DNA of 42,986 bases, taken from NCBI RefSeq assembly GCF_018860385.1, contig NZ_JAHKPH010000009.1, positions 1 through 42,986 on the forward strand. Direction: 5' to 3'. The DNA comes from Reinekea forsetii (lineage in GTDB: Bacteria > Pseudomonadota > Gammaproteobacteria > Pseudomonadales > Natronospirillaceae). The notes beneath the pieces are model-generated. The model did not search any database. It was not told where the DNA came from and saw only the letters and a list, made by a program, of their open reading frames with translations. Positions 1-8,223 of this stretch are shown here, piece after piece. Within the stretch, counting starts at the first letter, position 1. Each line of letters starts with the position of its first letter. The position numbers and the translations under genes are program-made.

Positions 1-13
1 ATATCAGCATTAT

Positions 14-89
14 GGGTGTGTAGCTCAGTTGGGAGAGCATCGCCCTTACAAGGCGAGGGTCAGCGGTTCGAACCCGTTCACACCCACCA
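14..89 (+). tRNA. tRNA-Val (anticodon TAC)
   Basis: A 76-nt cloverleaf with an encoded CCA end. The acceptor strands GGGTGTG and CACACCC pair fully, and the anticodon loop CTTACAA carries TAC, which reads GUA valine codons. Only 6 nt separate it from the following tRNA-Asp, so the two are probably cut from one transcript. The window begins just upstream, so its promoter is not visible and further tRNAs could precede it. Confidence 0.97.
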
Positions 90-95
90 TAATGC

Positions 96-172
96 GGAGC
101 GGTAGTTCAGTTGGTTAGAATACCGGCCTGTCACGCCGGGGGTCGCGAGTTCGAGTCTCGTCCGTTCCGCCA
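96..172 (+). tRNA. tRNA-Asp (anticodon GTC), copy 1
   Basis: A 77-nt cloverleaf with acceptor strands GGAGCGG and CCGTTCC, anticodon loop CTGTCAC (GTC), discriminator G and an encoded CCA. It is identical to the copy at 467-543. Its last 18 nt (GTCTCGTCCGTTCCGCCA) recur three more times in this region without the rest of the tRNA. Confidence 0.97.
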
Positions 173-266
173 CTTTTCCTAAGTATAAAAGGAGCGTTAA
201 GTTTGACGACTTAGCATCGCGACCAAAGCAGAGCTTCGGATCGCAAGCCGGAATGCCGGACCATCG
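155..266 (+). repeat. tRNA-Asp 3'-end repeat, unit 1
   Basis: The first of two 112-bp direct repeats. It begins with the last 18 nt of functional tRNA-Asp copy 1 and continues through a spacer with the TTAAG/CTTAG hairpin, a GCGACC-type stem and a CCGG-containing hairpin. Unit 2 starts at 267 with the same 18 nt. The two units differ at only a few positions, mainly around 235-240 and 252, which indicates recent duplication or gene conversion. Confidence 0.9.
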
Positions 267-378
267 GTCTCGTCCGTTCCGCCACTTTTCCTAAGTATAA
301 AAGGAGCGTTAAGTTTGACGACTTAGCATCGCGACCAAAGCAGAGCCTAGGGTCGCAAGCCGGGATGCCGGACCATCG
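267..378 (+). repeat. tRNA-Asp 3'-end repeat, unit 2 (tRNA remnant at 267-284)
   Basis: A 112-bp repeat that starts with a detached 18-nt tRNA-Asp 3' end: the end of the T-loop, the 3' strand of the T stem, the 3' acceptor strand, G and CCA. There is no tRNA body upstream of it. In this copy the GCGACC/GGTCGC stem is perfect (332-337 with 351-356). Confidence 0.9.
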
Positions 379-466
379 GTCTCGTCCGTTCCGCCACTTC
401 TCCTAAGTATAAAAGGAGCGTTAAGTTTGACGACTTAACAAGCCGAAAGGCTTTAAATTACTACCT
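379..466 (+). repeat. tRNA-Asp 3'-end repeat, unit 3 (shortened; remnant at 379-396)
   Basis: It begins with the same 18-nt tRNA remnant and shared spacer. After a perfect GTTAAG/CTTAAC hairpin it diverges into an AAGCC-GAAA-GGCTT hairpin (440-453) and then runs into the second full tRNA-Asp. The spacer changes exactly after the shared hairpin, so this looks like the join between the repeat array and the ordinary leader of tRNA-Asp copy 2. Confidence 0.85.
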
Positions 467-543
467 GGAGCGGTAGTTCAGTTGGTTAGAATACCGGCCT
501 GTCACGCCGGGGGTCGCGAGTTCGAGTCTCGTCCGTTCCGCCA
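467..543 (+). tRNA. tRNA-Asp (anticodon GTC), copy 2
   Basis: Identical over all 77 nt to the copy at 96-172, with anticodon GTC and an encoded CCA. It lies downstream of the repeat array and is itself followed by another repeat unit, so the array brackets this gene on both sides. Confidence 0.97.
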
Positions 544-653
544 CTTTTCCTAAGTATAAAAGGGATGTTAAGTTTGACGGCTTAACACTGCGACCAAAGC
601 AGAGCTTAGGATCGCAAGCGGGGGATGCCCGGTCGAAGCGTCGAACCGCATCG
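526..653 (+). repeat. tRNA-Asp 3'-end repeat, unit 4 (128 bp)
   Basis: It starts with the 3' end of tRNA-Asp copy 2 and carries the same spacer with about 16 extra bases before the next remnant. The first hairpin here is a perfect 7-bp TGTTAAG/CTTAACA stem. Relative to units 1 and 2, both arms have changed in a way that keeps pairing, which suggests the hairpin is selected. Confidence 0.85.
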
Positions 654-688
654 GTCTCGTCCGTTCCGCCACTTTTCCTAAGTATAAA
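654..688 (+). repeat. Terminal tRNA-Asp 3'-end remnant and spacer start
   Basis: The last 18-nt remnant of tRNA-Asp (654-671), followed by about 17 nt of the shared spacer, after which similarity stops. There is no tRNA body. It closes the array. Confidence 0.85.
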
Positions 689-996
689 GAGAATCCTCCG
701 TTCGAATTTATAAACAACCTCTTTGTCGTGATCGCCGTTCGAAATTTATTTTGTGTTCTAAGCCTTTTCTTTGCGGCATTTTGCATGTTCTTTTCTTTAT
801 CTATTTTCTCTATTCTAAGCCGATCATTTTCAACGCTTCTTCTCGTATAACCTAAATCAAAGCTTGCGCCCGAAATCGCTCTCAACTAAAGTAGTTTGTC
901 CAATTGAGTGCCTAAATGCGGTAAAATCGCCTAATTTCGCATTTTGAGCGCCGACAAGATCACACTTTCGATAAAAACTACAAAAGAAAGTAGGAA
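689..996. other. Intergenic region without a supported gene
   Basis: About 300 bases of AT-richer sequence between the tRNA array and the first protein gene. The only open frame, on the minus strand, runs into the tRNA repeats and looks accidental. A TAAAAT at 922-927 could be a -10 box for the next gene, but no convincing -35 element lies at the right distance. I see no terminator with a clear T-tract. Confidence 0.5.
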
Positions 997-2805
997 GTGT
1001 TGTGGAAGTCACAGTTAGAAAATGGATTTTATTCTACTATTCATAGACTAAATCTACCCTATGACCCGCTGTACGATAAGAGTGTTTTGAGGCTAAATAT
1101 GTCGTCTAGGAAGAACAAAGAACTTTTTGAAGCGATCTGCTTTTTTGGCAAAAAGGCCGTTATCAAAGAAATGCGTTATTCAGAATTTGAAGCCGTGCTC
1201 GATGGGGTTGTGGGTGTTTCTGAGTTAGCGAATAAAACCGTCAATGCCGCCTACTTGAAAATTAATCATTCTTTACAGGTTCATAGCATCGTTACCTTCA
1301 CAATTGAATTTAACGAGCGCGGCTTTGCAGATGAAGATTGGAACATACCTTTAAGGCACCTTGCAGATAATGCCGGACCTGGCCCAGACTTAGGTGCCGG
1401 GCCCATTCGTTTAGCTTGCCGAAGCCAATGTTCAGTTTCTTGGTATCAACGAGAGTTGTGGGAGCCAAGTCAAGACGGTGTGAATCATTTTGTTTTATTA
1501 AAAGACGCCGTGAAACGCAATAAGTTGGGCCTAATTGTTGATGACCTAGGCTTTGACGAAATACCTACTTTATCGCCGCCGCCAGCACCAGAAGTTCCGG
1601 TAATATCCGAAACAGTAGAAGTGCCAACGCTAACGGCTACGTCTGAAGAAGACATTAATGCTCGCTTAGAAGCTCAAGCCAAAGAATTTCAAAAGCAAGT
1701 CGATCAATTGGTTCAACGCCAAAAGCAAACTTTGCATGGCTTGGAAGAAAAATATAAAGACGAAATTGATCAAGTTAAACGAGCAATGCGTAATGAAACA
1801 CAAACGTATCGCCACCAAGCACAAGAATTAGAGCAACAAGCTAATCACAACAAAGTATTGCTTGAGAAAATTCAATCTCGAAATACTCGTTTAGAGCGCG
1901 ATCATATTCAGCTCGCCGACCAAGCAGAAACTCAAAAGGCTCAATATGACGAACTGAAAGATGAATATTTGGGGCTTTTGCGTAATCAACGTTCAAATGA
2001 GAACGAAGAATCTGAAAAGGTTGTTGAGTTAAAAGAGCAGCTCACCCTAAAAAGTGTGGAAATAGACGATCTGAAAGACGATGTCACCGCACAAAAAGCA
2101 ATGGTTTCAGAGCTTCAGGCTAAAATTGAAAGCTTTGAACAGCAAAATCAGCAAGTGTCTGAAAGCAGTTCTGAAGAAATTGAAAATTTACGTTCATTGT
2201 TAGCCGATAAGCAATCTGAAGCAGCTGCGCTTGCTGCTAAGGTTACGCAATTGGAAGCCAATGTAGAAAAGCTTACGGCTCAGCTAGAATCAAGCCAGTC
2301 GGAAGGCTCGGAACATGTTCAGCAATTGAAGAAATCAGAATCCGAAAACAAGAAGCTTCAAGAGCAATCGAAGTCGGCCGAATTCAAGTTACAAGAAGCG
2401 AATCGTGCGTTGGCAGCTCTCACCACTAAATACGAAGGCATTAAGCAAGAGCTTTCAGAGGTCGAAGCCGCAGAAGCATCTTCGTCTGATTTATTCGATA
2501 AAATGGAAAGCTTGGAGTTAGTCTTTGTTGCGTACCATGCTGGAGCAGGGCATATCAGCTTACCCGCACGGCAATTGGAAGACTATTTAGAAAAACCGCT
2601 CGTGTTTGCGGCCCAAAAATGCAGTGTAACCTTGGGTCAATATAAGAGCTGGTTGCTACATTACGATAATCCTGAGTGTGGTGAATGCCATGTCCCAGTA
2701 AAACGAATTGATGCACCTTCTGATTTTCAGGCTGGCGTTAATGACCGATGCACCAAACATCGTGTCGATAATGGCAATGTAGCGATGTTCCGTAAAACCA
2801 GTTAG
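997..2805 (+). CDS. Coiled-coil protein of unknown function with C-terminal Cys cluster
   Basis: I do not recognise a characterised family. The 602-residue protein has no signal peptide or membrane segment. Three parts can be seen: an N-terminal globular region (about 1-190), a Pro-rich linker (about 190-215), and a long Gln/Glu/Lys-rich coiled coil (about 220-510). It ends in a compact domain holding C561, C564, C585 and H588, a spacing that could bind zinc. The start is uncertain: GTG at 997, or TTG at 1000, which sits better behind AGGA at 992-995. The gene is 6 nt upstream of the PLP-enzyme gene, so the two are probably co-transcribed. The layout would suit a cytoplasmic scaffold or DNA-associated structural protein, but that is only inference. 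Confidence 0.85.
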   Translation: MLWKSQLENGFYSTIHRLNLPYDPLYDKSVLRLNMSSRKNKELFEAICFFGKKAVIKEMRYSEFEAVLDGVVGVSELANKTVNAAYLKINHSLQVHSIVTFTIEFNERGFADEDWNIPLRHLADNAGPGPDLGAGPIRLACRSQCSVSWYQRELWEPSQDGVNHFVLLKDAVKRNKLGLIVDDLGFDEIPTLSPPPAPEVPVISETVEVPTLTATSEEDINARLEAQAKEFQKQVDQLVQRQKQTLHGLEEKYKDEIDQVKRAMRNETQTYRHQAQELEQQANHNKVLLEKIQSRNTRLERDHIQLADQAETQKAQYDELKDEYLGLLRNQRSNENEESEKVVELKEQLTLKSVEIDDLKDDVTAQKAMVSELQAKIESFEQQNQQVSESSSEEIENLRSLLADKQSEAAALAAKVTQLEANVEKLTAQLESSQSEGSEHVQQLKKSESENKKLQEQSKSAEFKLQEANRALAALTTKYEGIKQELSEVEAAEASSSDLFDKMESLELVFVAYHAGAGHISLPARQLEDYLEKPLVFAAQKCSVTLGQYKSWLLHYDNPECGECHVPVKRIDAPSDFQAGVNDRCTKHRVDNGNVAMFRKTS

Positions 2806-2811
2806 GTATTC

Positions 2812-3678
2812 ATGAAAAAAATAGCCGTAGCGCCTCTTTTATCAAGCTCATGGTTTGGTTATCGAAATGTGAAGATTGTGAGAGGCGATTTACTGCATCC
2901 CATCGTTTCTGGTAATAAACTTTTTAAGTTAGCGCCTTTAATTGAACGAATCGAAAGTCAAAATATTCATTCGATTCTATCGGTTGGCGGGCGCTACTCA
3001 AATCACCTACATGCTTTGGCTTTTGTCGCTAAAGAATATGGTCTTCCTTCTGTTGGCATTGTCCAAGGTTATCCCGATCAAGAACTCACCCCCACGTTAA
3101 AAGATTGTCAACGCTGGGGCATGGAGTTGCATTGGGTCAATAAAGTTGAGTTCCAACAACGCTACGAACCAGAGTTTTGGCTTAAATGGCAAGAAAAGTA
3201 CCCAAACAGTGAAGTCGTTCTTGAGGGCGGTTGGAGCGAGTCGTCTATTAAAGGCAGTCAACAATGGTGGAGTGGAATCCCATCAGACACTGATTTAGTT
3301 GTTACGGCTGTCGGCTCAGGTACCACGTTGGCCGGATTAGCATTGGCTGCACCAAAGCACGTGAAGGTCGTCGGAATCCCCGTTTTCCAAGATCCAGATA
3401 ATTATTCCGCTCTAAAACAAAAATTGATTCAAGCAGGAGTGTCTCAAGACCAATATGAACTTTGGTCGGGTTTTGCTGGGAAAAAATTTGGCAAACCGAG
3501 TTTGGAACAAGCCGAGTTTTCTAAAGCCTTTTATAAAGATAACCGAATAAAACTCGATACGGTTTATAATTCAAAAGTGTTTCACGCCGTTCAAACAAAG
3601 TTAGATCAAGACAAATCATTGCTAAGTCAGCAAATAGCCGTTTTGCATACCGGCGGATTACAAGGGAACCGAAAATAA
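2812..3678 (+). CDS. PLP-dependent ACC deaminase / D-cysteine desulfhydrase-like enzyme
   Basis: A tryptophan-synthase-beta-fold PLP enzyme of 288 residues. The cofactor lysine is K36 in the SGNKLFK motif, the GG-x-YSNH element near 79-85 matches the substrate-binding loop of ACC deaminases, and VGSGTT (about 167-172) is the phosphate-binding loop. The C-terminal LHTGG is also typical. Family members break down 1-aminocyclopropane-1-carboxylate or D-cysteine, releasing ammonia and a keto acid. Which substrate applies cannot be read from the sequence; D-cysteine desulfhydrase activity is the more common outcome for bacterial relatives. It is slightly shorter than typical ACC deaminases (about 330-340). 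It follows the coiled-coil gene by 6 nt. Confidence 0.85.
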   Translation: MKKIAVAPLLSSSWFGYRNVKIVRGDLLHPIVSGNKLFKLAPLIERIESQNIHSILSVGGRYSNHLHALAFVAKEYGLPSVGIVQGYPDQELTPTLKDCQRWGMELHWVNKVEFQQRYEPEFWLKWQEKYPNSEVVLEGGWSESSIKGSQQWWSGIPSDTDLVVTAVGSGTTLAGLALAAPKHVKVVGIPVFQDPDNYSALKQKLIQAGVSQDQYELWSGFAGKKFGKPSLEQAEFSKAFYKDNRIKLDTVYNSKVFHAVQTKLDQDKSLLSQQIAVLHTGGLQGNRK

Positions 3679-3716
3679 CTGTGTTACACTACCCTTTTTA
3701 GTTACACAAAAAGATC

Positions 3717-4577
3717 ATGGCAAAAATAAACTGGTTCCCCGGCCATATGGCCAAAGCAAAGCGTCAAATTAGTGAGATTATTCCTAAAATAGACGTTGTT
3801 ATTGAAGTGTTAGACGCACGAATCCCTCTTTCTAGTATGAATCCGGTACTTACTAAAGTACGTCGAGATAAACCAGTTTTGCGCCTGCTCAGCAAAAGTG
3901 ATTTAGCCGATCCGGCCGTTACCGAAAAATGGCAGCGTTTTTATGAGCAAGAAAAAAACATCATTGTACTGCCCATAGTGATGCAAGATAAAAAGCAGTT
4001 GGCCCGTATTCCTAATTTATGTCGAAAACTAGCCCCTTTCAGAGGCGGTATCGGAAAGCCTGTGCGCAGTGTCGTGGTAGGCATTCCGAACGTTGGGAAA
4101 TCTACTCTGATTAATGGGTTGGCCGGCAAAAAAGTAGCCCGAGTGGGTGATGAACCCGCTGTCACGAGAGCTCAGCAACGCATTCAGATTGCCAATGACT
4201 TTACGTTAATGGATACGCCCGGAATTATGTGGCCATCGCCAGAGAGTGAGTTAGGCGGGTACCGTTTAGCAGCTTCTGGGGCCATTAGAGACACGGCGGT
4301 TGAATATGAAGATATTGCTCTGTTTGCGATCGATTATTTAGCTCAACGTTACCCTGAAGCGCTAAAGCAACGCTATAAGTTAGATACGATTGCTGAAACG
4401 GCAATGGAATGTATGGAAGCGATCGCAAAGCACCGAGCCTGTGTGAAGGGCGGCAGTGTAGATTGGCATAAAGTGAGTGAAATTGTACTGAAAGATTTGC
4501 GAAATGGGTCTTTAGGTAGAATCAGTTTAGAGGAGCCCGATAATGAAATTTTATATCGGGATCTGCTAGAGCATTAA
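3717..4577 (+). CDS. ylqF: Ribosome biogenesis GTPase YlqF/RbgA
   Basis: A circularly permuted GTPase that assists late assembly of the large ribosomal subunit. The permuted motif order is visible: the G4-like SKSD at 59-62 comes before G1 GIPNVGKS (122-129) and G3 DTPG (166-169). The N-terminal INWFPGHMAKA is the family signature. At 286 residues it has normal length, with a C-terminal helical RNA-binding part (about 190-286). G4 reads SKSD instead of the usual NKxD, a mild variation. The stop codon overlaps the stop of the convergent deacetylase gene (4574-4577). Confidence 0.95.
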   Translation: MAKINWFPGHMAKAKRQISEIIPKIDVVIEVLDARIPLSSMNPVLTKVRRDKPVLRLLSKSDLADPAVTEKWQRFYEQEKNIIVLPIVMQDKKQLARIPNLCRKLAPFRGGIGKPVRSVVVGIPNVGKSTLINGLAGKKVARVGDEPAVTRAQQRIQIANDFTLMDTPGIMWPSPESELGGYRLAASGAIRDTAVEYEDIALFAIDYLAQRYPEALKQRYKLDTIAETAMECMEAIAKHRACVKGGSVDWHKVSEIVLKDLRNGSLGRISLEEPDNEILYRDLLEH

Positions 4578-5500
4578 TCCTCAAGTAAGGCTTGAATATG
4601 CAGTGATGCCGATTCAGCCAAGCTAGGCAGGTGATAACCCCCTTCCAGCATCGAAATAATGCGGTCGTCACAGTGTGTGGCCGCAAATTTTGTAATTTGT
4701 TTGGTTAGCCAATAGTAGTCTTCGTTTTGCCAGTTTAATTGTCCCATCGTGTCTAAAGTATGCGCATCAAAGCCAGCTGAAATAAAAATCATATCGGGTT
4801 GATGTCGTTCTAACTCTGGCAACCATTGCGCTTCCCATGCATGTTTCATATCTCGAATATCAGAAAAAGCAACGAGAGGCGTTAATATCATATGGGGGTG
4901 TTCACTTGCCCAATGGCTATTTGGGTAAAAAGGGTGTTGAAAGCTGGTGCAGACCATAACTTCGGGTTTGTCAGCGAATGCTTCAATGGTGCCGTTACAC
5001 TGATGAACATCAAAATCTAAAATGGCGACTTTATTTATACCTTCTTGCTCAAGTGCATGTGCGACAGCGACAGCAATGTTGTTGAAAAAGCAAAACCCCA
5101 TGGTGGCGGCCGGTTCAGCGTGATGGCCAGGTGGACGAATATTACAAAATGCCCGCTTATACTGCCCAGATAAAACACCATCGACCGCCTGAACGCCTGC
5201 CCCCACGGCTAAATAACTCGCATCGTAACTGTGTGGTCCCATAAGAGTATCGGGGTCGGCCTGAATGAGACCATGGCTTGGATTTATGCGCTCAAGTTGT
5301 TCAACATAGGTGGCGTGATGAATTTTGAGTACATGGTCACTGGTGCCCATTTTAGCTTGGTGTACTTTGATCTGCTCGAAAAGCCCTTTATCCTTCAGGC
5401 GCTGCATGATTGCTTTCGTTCGCAAGGGCGATTCAGGGTGGTCTTCACCCATGTCGTGTAATTCACAATCAGGATGGTAAATGAGCGCTGTCGGTATCAT
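4574..5500 (-). CDS. Histone deacetylase family protein (zinc amidohydrolase)
   Basis: A class II HDAC-like/AcuC-type deacetylase of 308 residues. The charge-relay histidines are H126-H127 in RPPGHHAEP, the zinc ligands are D164, H166 and D245, and Y289 in GGYH is the transition-state tyrosine. All are present, so the enzyme should be active. The motif after the zinc ligand reads HQCNG where most members have HHGNG. Bacterial relatives remove acetyl groups from acetyl-lysine, acetylpolyamines or related amides; the substrate is unknown here. It is divergent from the acetyltransferase gene pat, with only about 75 bp between starts, which hints that the two enzymes act on the same modification. 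Confidence 0.9.
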   Translation of the reverse strand: MIPTALIYHPDCELHDMGEDHPESPLRTKAIMQRLKDKGLFEQIKVHQAKMGTSDHVLKIHHATYVEQLERINPSHGLIQADPDTLMGPHSYDASYLAVGAGVQAVDGVLSGQYKRAFCNIRPPGHHAEPAATMGFCFFNNIAVAVAHALEQEGINKVAILDFDVHQCNGTIEAFADKPEVMVCTSFQHPFYPNSHWASEHPHMILTPLVAFSDIRDMKHAWEAQWLPELERHQPDMIFISAGFDAHTLDTMGQLNWQNEDYYWLTKQITKFAATHCDDRIISMLEGGYHLPSLAESASLHIQALLED

Positions 5501-5575
5501 TTTTGATATAGGCCATTGTTATTAAGGGCATTATACGTCTAGAGTAGGGCATCTGCATCACGACTTTGGTTGAAT

Positions 5576-8209
5576 ATGCCTAATTTAACATCCTTTTTTT
5601 ATCCGAAATCCATTGCGGTCATCGGCGCGTCTGAGCGAGAAGATAGCTTGGGCGGTATCGTTATTAAGAATCTGCAAGATTCTGGTTATGATTTTCCAAT
5701 AACAGGGGTCAATTTAAAAGGCTATAAACAGGTACATGGTATTCCATGCGTTCGTTATTTAAGAGAGTTACAAACCTCAGTCGATCTAGTCATCATATGT
5801 GTACCTGGAGACGCCATCACCAGTGTATTGCGGCAAATGGGCAGGAAAAAGCTTCGCTCGGCACTGATTCTCACAGGCGGAATGGCTCGGCAACTTAGCC
5901 AATCGGACACACAAAACCGGAAAATTAGACATTTGGCAAAAGAACTTGGCATCCGCGTGTTAGGACCAAACTGCCTAGGTATCTTAGTTCCTGATCATCA
6001 TTTGAATGCTAGCTACACCCACATAGACGCTCTGCCAGGGCACGCGGCTTATGTTGGGCACTCTGCTGCGTTGGGCTCGGCATTATTAGATTGGGCCGGT
6101 GCACGAGGCATAGGTTTCTCGCATTTTTTAACGGTCGGAGCTAGCGCAGATTTGCGCATTTCTGATTTTGTGGACTACTTAGCCTCAGACAGGCGGGTTA
6201 AGGCAATTTTGGTCCATTTAGAGCAAATAAGAGATTCAAATCGTTTACTCATTGCTTTACGCGCAGCATCACGCTCCAAAAAAGTGTTGGCAATACGTAC
6301 ACGACCCAACAACGATGCACCAGCTGGCATTATCGATATTACTAAAGTAGATGATGAATACTTTTCTAGAGCGGGTGTTCTAAAAGTAGATACCCTCAAC
6401 GAACTATTTTCTGGATTAGAGTTTTTAAGTCGAGCCAAACCAATATACCGCCGAAACCTCACGATAGTCAGTAATGGTCTAGGCACGGCATTGATGGCAC
6501 GACAGTTTTTGGAAAGCCAAGGGGGTGAACTTGCGCAGTTTAAGCTCAATAGCACGCTTTCTAAAATGGCTTGGTATCAAAAGGAAGTGTCCGGCAACCC
6601 AATAGTGTTGCCAACGCAAGCACAGGGTAATGATTATCTAGAAGCCTTAAAACAGCTCGAGCAAATCAAAGAAATAGGGGTCATTCTAGTTATTCACAGT
6701 CCGAATCGCGCGACCCGCAGTGTCGATTTTTCTCAAACCTTATTGCCGTATCTTAAACGCAGTCGTCGTTTAATTCTCACCTGTTTTTTAGGAGGTCTTT
6801 CGACACGAGATGCTCGACAGTCATTTGATGGCGCTGGCTTATTGAGCTTTGATACGCCCACAGACGCCGTTGACGCTTATCTTACGCTGGCAAAATATCA
6901 ATCTGCCCAAGAACAATTAAGAGAAACCCCTTCATCAGATGATCTCGGTTTTGTGGCGAATGTAAAGCAAGCGAAAGCGCTTTTGTATAAAGCTAGAAAA
7001 GCGAATAGAGATTACCTCACTTGGCCAGAGTCGCGGCAGTTGCTGCGCTTATATGGATTCAACTTGGTCGATAGCTTATTCGATGTTGATTTTAAGCATT
7101 TGGTTAATCAGGCCCATCAGCGTTATTTTCCAGCAGCGCTGAGAATAATACATGAAACCTACAGTTATCCGTTTGCTTACCAACACGTTCCAGCCGCACG
7201 ATGGCGAGGCGCAAAAACAGATATTCCAAATCGAGAAGCGCTGATGACTGCGCAAAAAGAGTTAGCACAAGAAAAACAAAAACGATTGCCGCGCTCGAAA
7301 GTCTTGGGTTATTCCATTCAGCCCATGAGAAGAAAAGTAGATGCTCTACAATATAGTATAGGCATCACCAGAGACGAAACCTATGGGCCTTTAGTGTTTT
7401 TCGGAGGGGGTGGCTCGCATGCCAACATGCTGGCCGATCGTCAAGTGTCTCTAGCGCCTCTCAATTCTACTTTAGCTAAACATCTCATTTTAAAATCGCA
7501 AAGCTACCAAGTATTGTTAGAGCGCAGTGAAGATGTTGAAGGGGATGTAACAAAGCTGATTAAAGCGCTCATTACGTTATCGCAAATGGTTATTGATTTG
7601 CCCCGTTTAAAGGGTGTAGAAGTAAACTTGTTATTGCAAAATGATCAAGCGCCCTTAGTGTTAGGAGTGGCTGTCGATCAGGGTGAAAAAATAAGGCCCG
7701 CTTTGAATCCGTATCCCGTCGAGTATGAAGAAACGGTGAAATTGAAAGATGCGCGCACGGTAATTATTCGTCCAATTAAAGGCGAAGACGAGCCGATGCT
7801 TAAAAACTTTATGGCCGCATTTGATGCTGAATCGCTCAGGTTGCGTTTTTTTTATAGCCGAATGAATTTTGAACATTTAGAGTTGGCGACGATGAGCCAA
7901 ATAGATTATCGACGTGAAATGGTGTTTATCGCAGTCGATCACGATACCATGCTAGGGGAACAACGGCTGTGGTTTGATATCAATAACAATGAGTTAGAGT
8001 TTGCCATTATGGTAGCGCCTCTCGCTCAAGGGACAGGGCTAGCCAGCCGGCTTATGCAAAAAACGGTCAGTTATGCTCAACAAATAAAAGCCAGTAAAAT
8101 AGTGGCGGATATACTTCCAGAAAACACAGCCATGTTGGGTTTAGCGAATCGATTTGGTTTTGAGTTTCACCACGAAGAAGAAGTGGTCCGCGCCGAAAAA
8201 ATTATTTAA
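5576..8209 (+). CDS. pat: Pat/YfiQ-type protein lysine acetyltransferase (acyl-CoA synthetase-like plus GNAT)
   Basis: A large two-part enzyme matching the roughly 880-residue Pat/PatZ family, which acetylates lysines of metabolic enzymes such as acetyl-CoA synthetase. The N-terminal 700 residues resemble NDP-forming acyl-CoA synthetases: a CoA-binding Rossmann domain opening with SIAVIGAS, then ligase domains, then an ATP-grasp-like part. The C-terminal 150 residues form a GNAT acetyltransferase with the acetyl-CoA loop AQGTGLASRLM. I place the start at ATG 5576; a TTG two codons earlier (5570) is possible, and neither has a strong ribosome site. NudC follows after 14 nt and is probably co-transcribed. 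The divergent neighbour is a deacetylase. Confidence 0.92.
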   Translation: MPNLTSFFYPKSIAVIGASEREDSLGGIVIKNLQDSGYDFPITGVNLKGYKQVHGIPCVRYLRELQTSVDLVIICVPGDAITSVLRQMGRKKLRSALILTGGMARQLSQSDTQNRKIRHLAKELGIRVLGPNCLGILVPDHHLNASYTHIDALPGHAAYVGHSAALGSALLDWAGARGIGFSHFLTVGASADLRISDFVDYLASDRRVKAILVHLEQIRDSNRLLIALRAASRSKKVLAIRTRPNNDAPAGIIDITKVDDEYFSRAGVLKVDTLNELFSGLEFLSRAKPIYRRNLTIVSNGLGTALMARQFLESQGGELAQFKLNSTLSKMAWYQKEVSGNPIVLPTQAQGNDYLEALKQLEQIKEIGVILVIHSPNRATRSVDFSQTLLPYLKRSRRLILTCFLGGLSTRDARQSFDGAGLLSFDTPTDAVDAYLTLAKYQSAQEQLRETPSSDDLGFVANVKQAKALLYKARKANRDYLTWPESRQLLRLYGFNLVDSLFDVDFKHLVNQAHQRYFPAALRIIHETYSYPFAYQHVPAARWRGAKTDIPNREALMTAQKELAQEKQKRLPRSKVLGYSIQPMRRKVDALQYSIGITRDETYGPLVFFGGGGSHANMLADRQVSLAPLNSTLAKHLILKSQSYQVLLERSEDVEGDVTKLIKALITLSQMVIDLPRLKGVEVNLLLQNDQAPLVLGVAVDQGEKIRPALNPYPVEYEETVKLKDARTVIIRPIKGEDEPMLKNFMAAFDAESLRLRFFYSRMNFEHLELATMSQIDYRREMVFIAVDHDTMLGEQRLWFDINNNELEFAIMVAPLAQGTGLASRLMQKTVSYAQQIKASKIVADILPENTAMLGLANRFGFEFHHEEEVVRAEKII

Positions 8210-8223
8210 ACAAAGGGTATTGA

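Noticed and set aside
155-688. CRISPR array or integration site (att) explanation for the tRNA-linked repeats
   Set aside because: The units are long near-identical repeats without variable spacers, and no integrase gene or foreign segment lies beside them.
568-885. Minus-strand frame of 105 codons overlapping the tRNA-Asp repeats
   Set aside because: It runs antisense through the repeat unit and a tRNA remnant. The protein has the composition of a chance frame, and no convincing ribosome site was seen.
896-927. Sigma-70 promoter for the coiled-coil gene
   Set aside because: TAAAAT at 922-927 is fair, but the candidate -35 elements are 12 or 20 bp away, both poor spacings.
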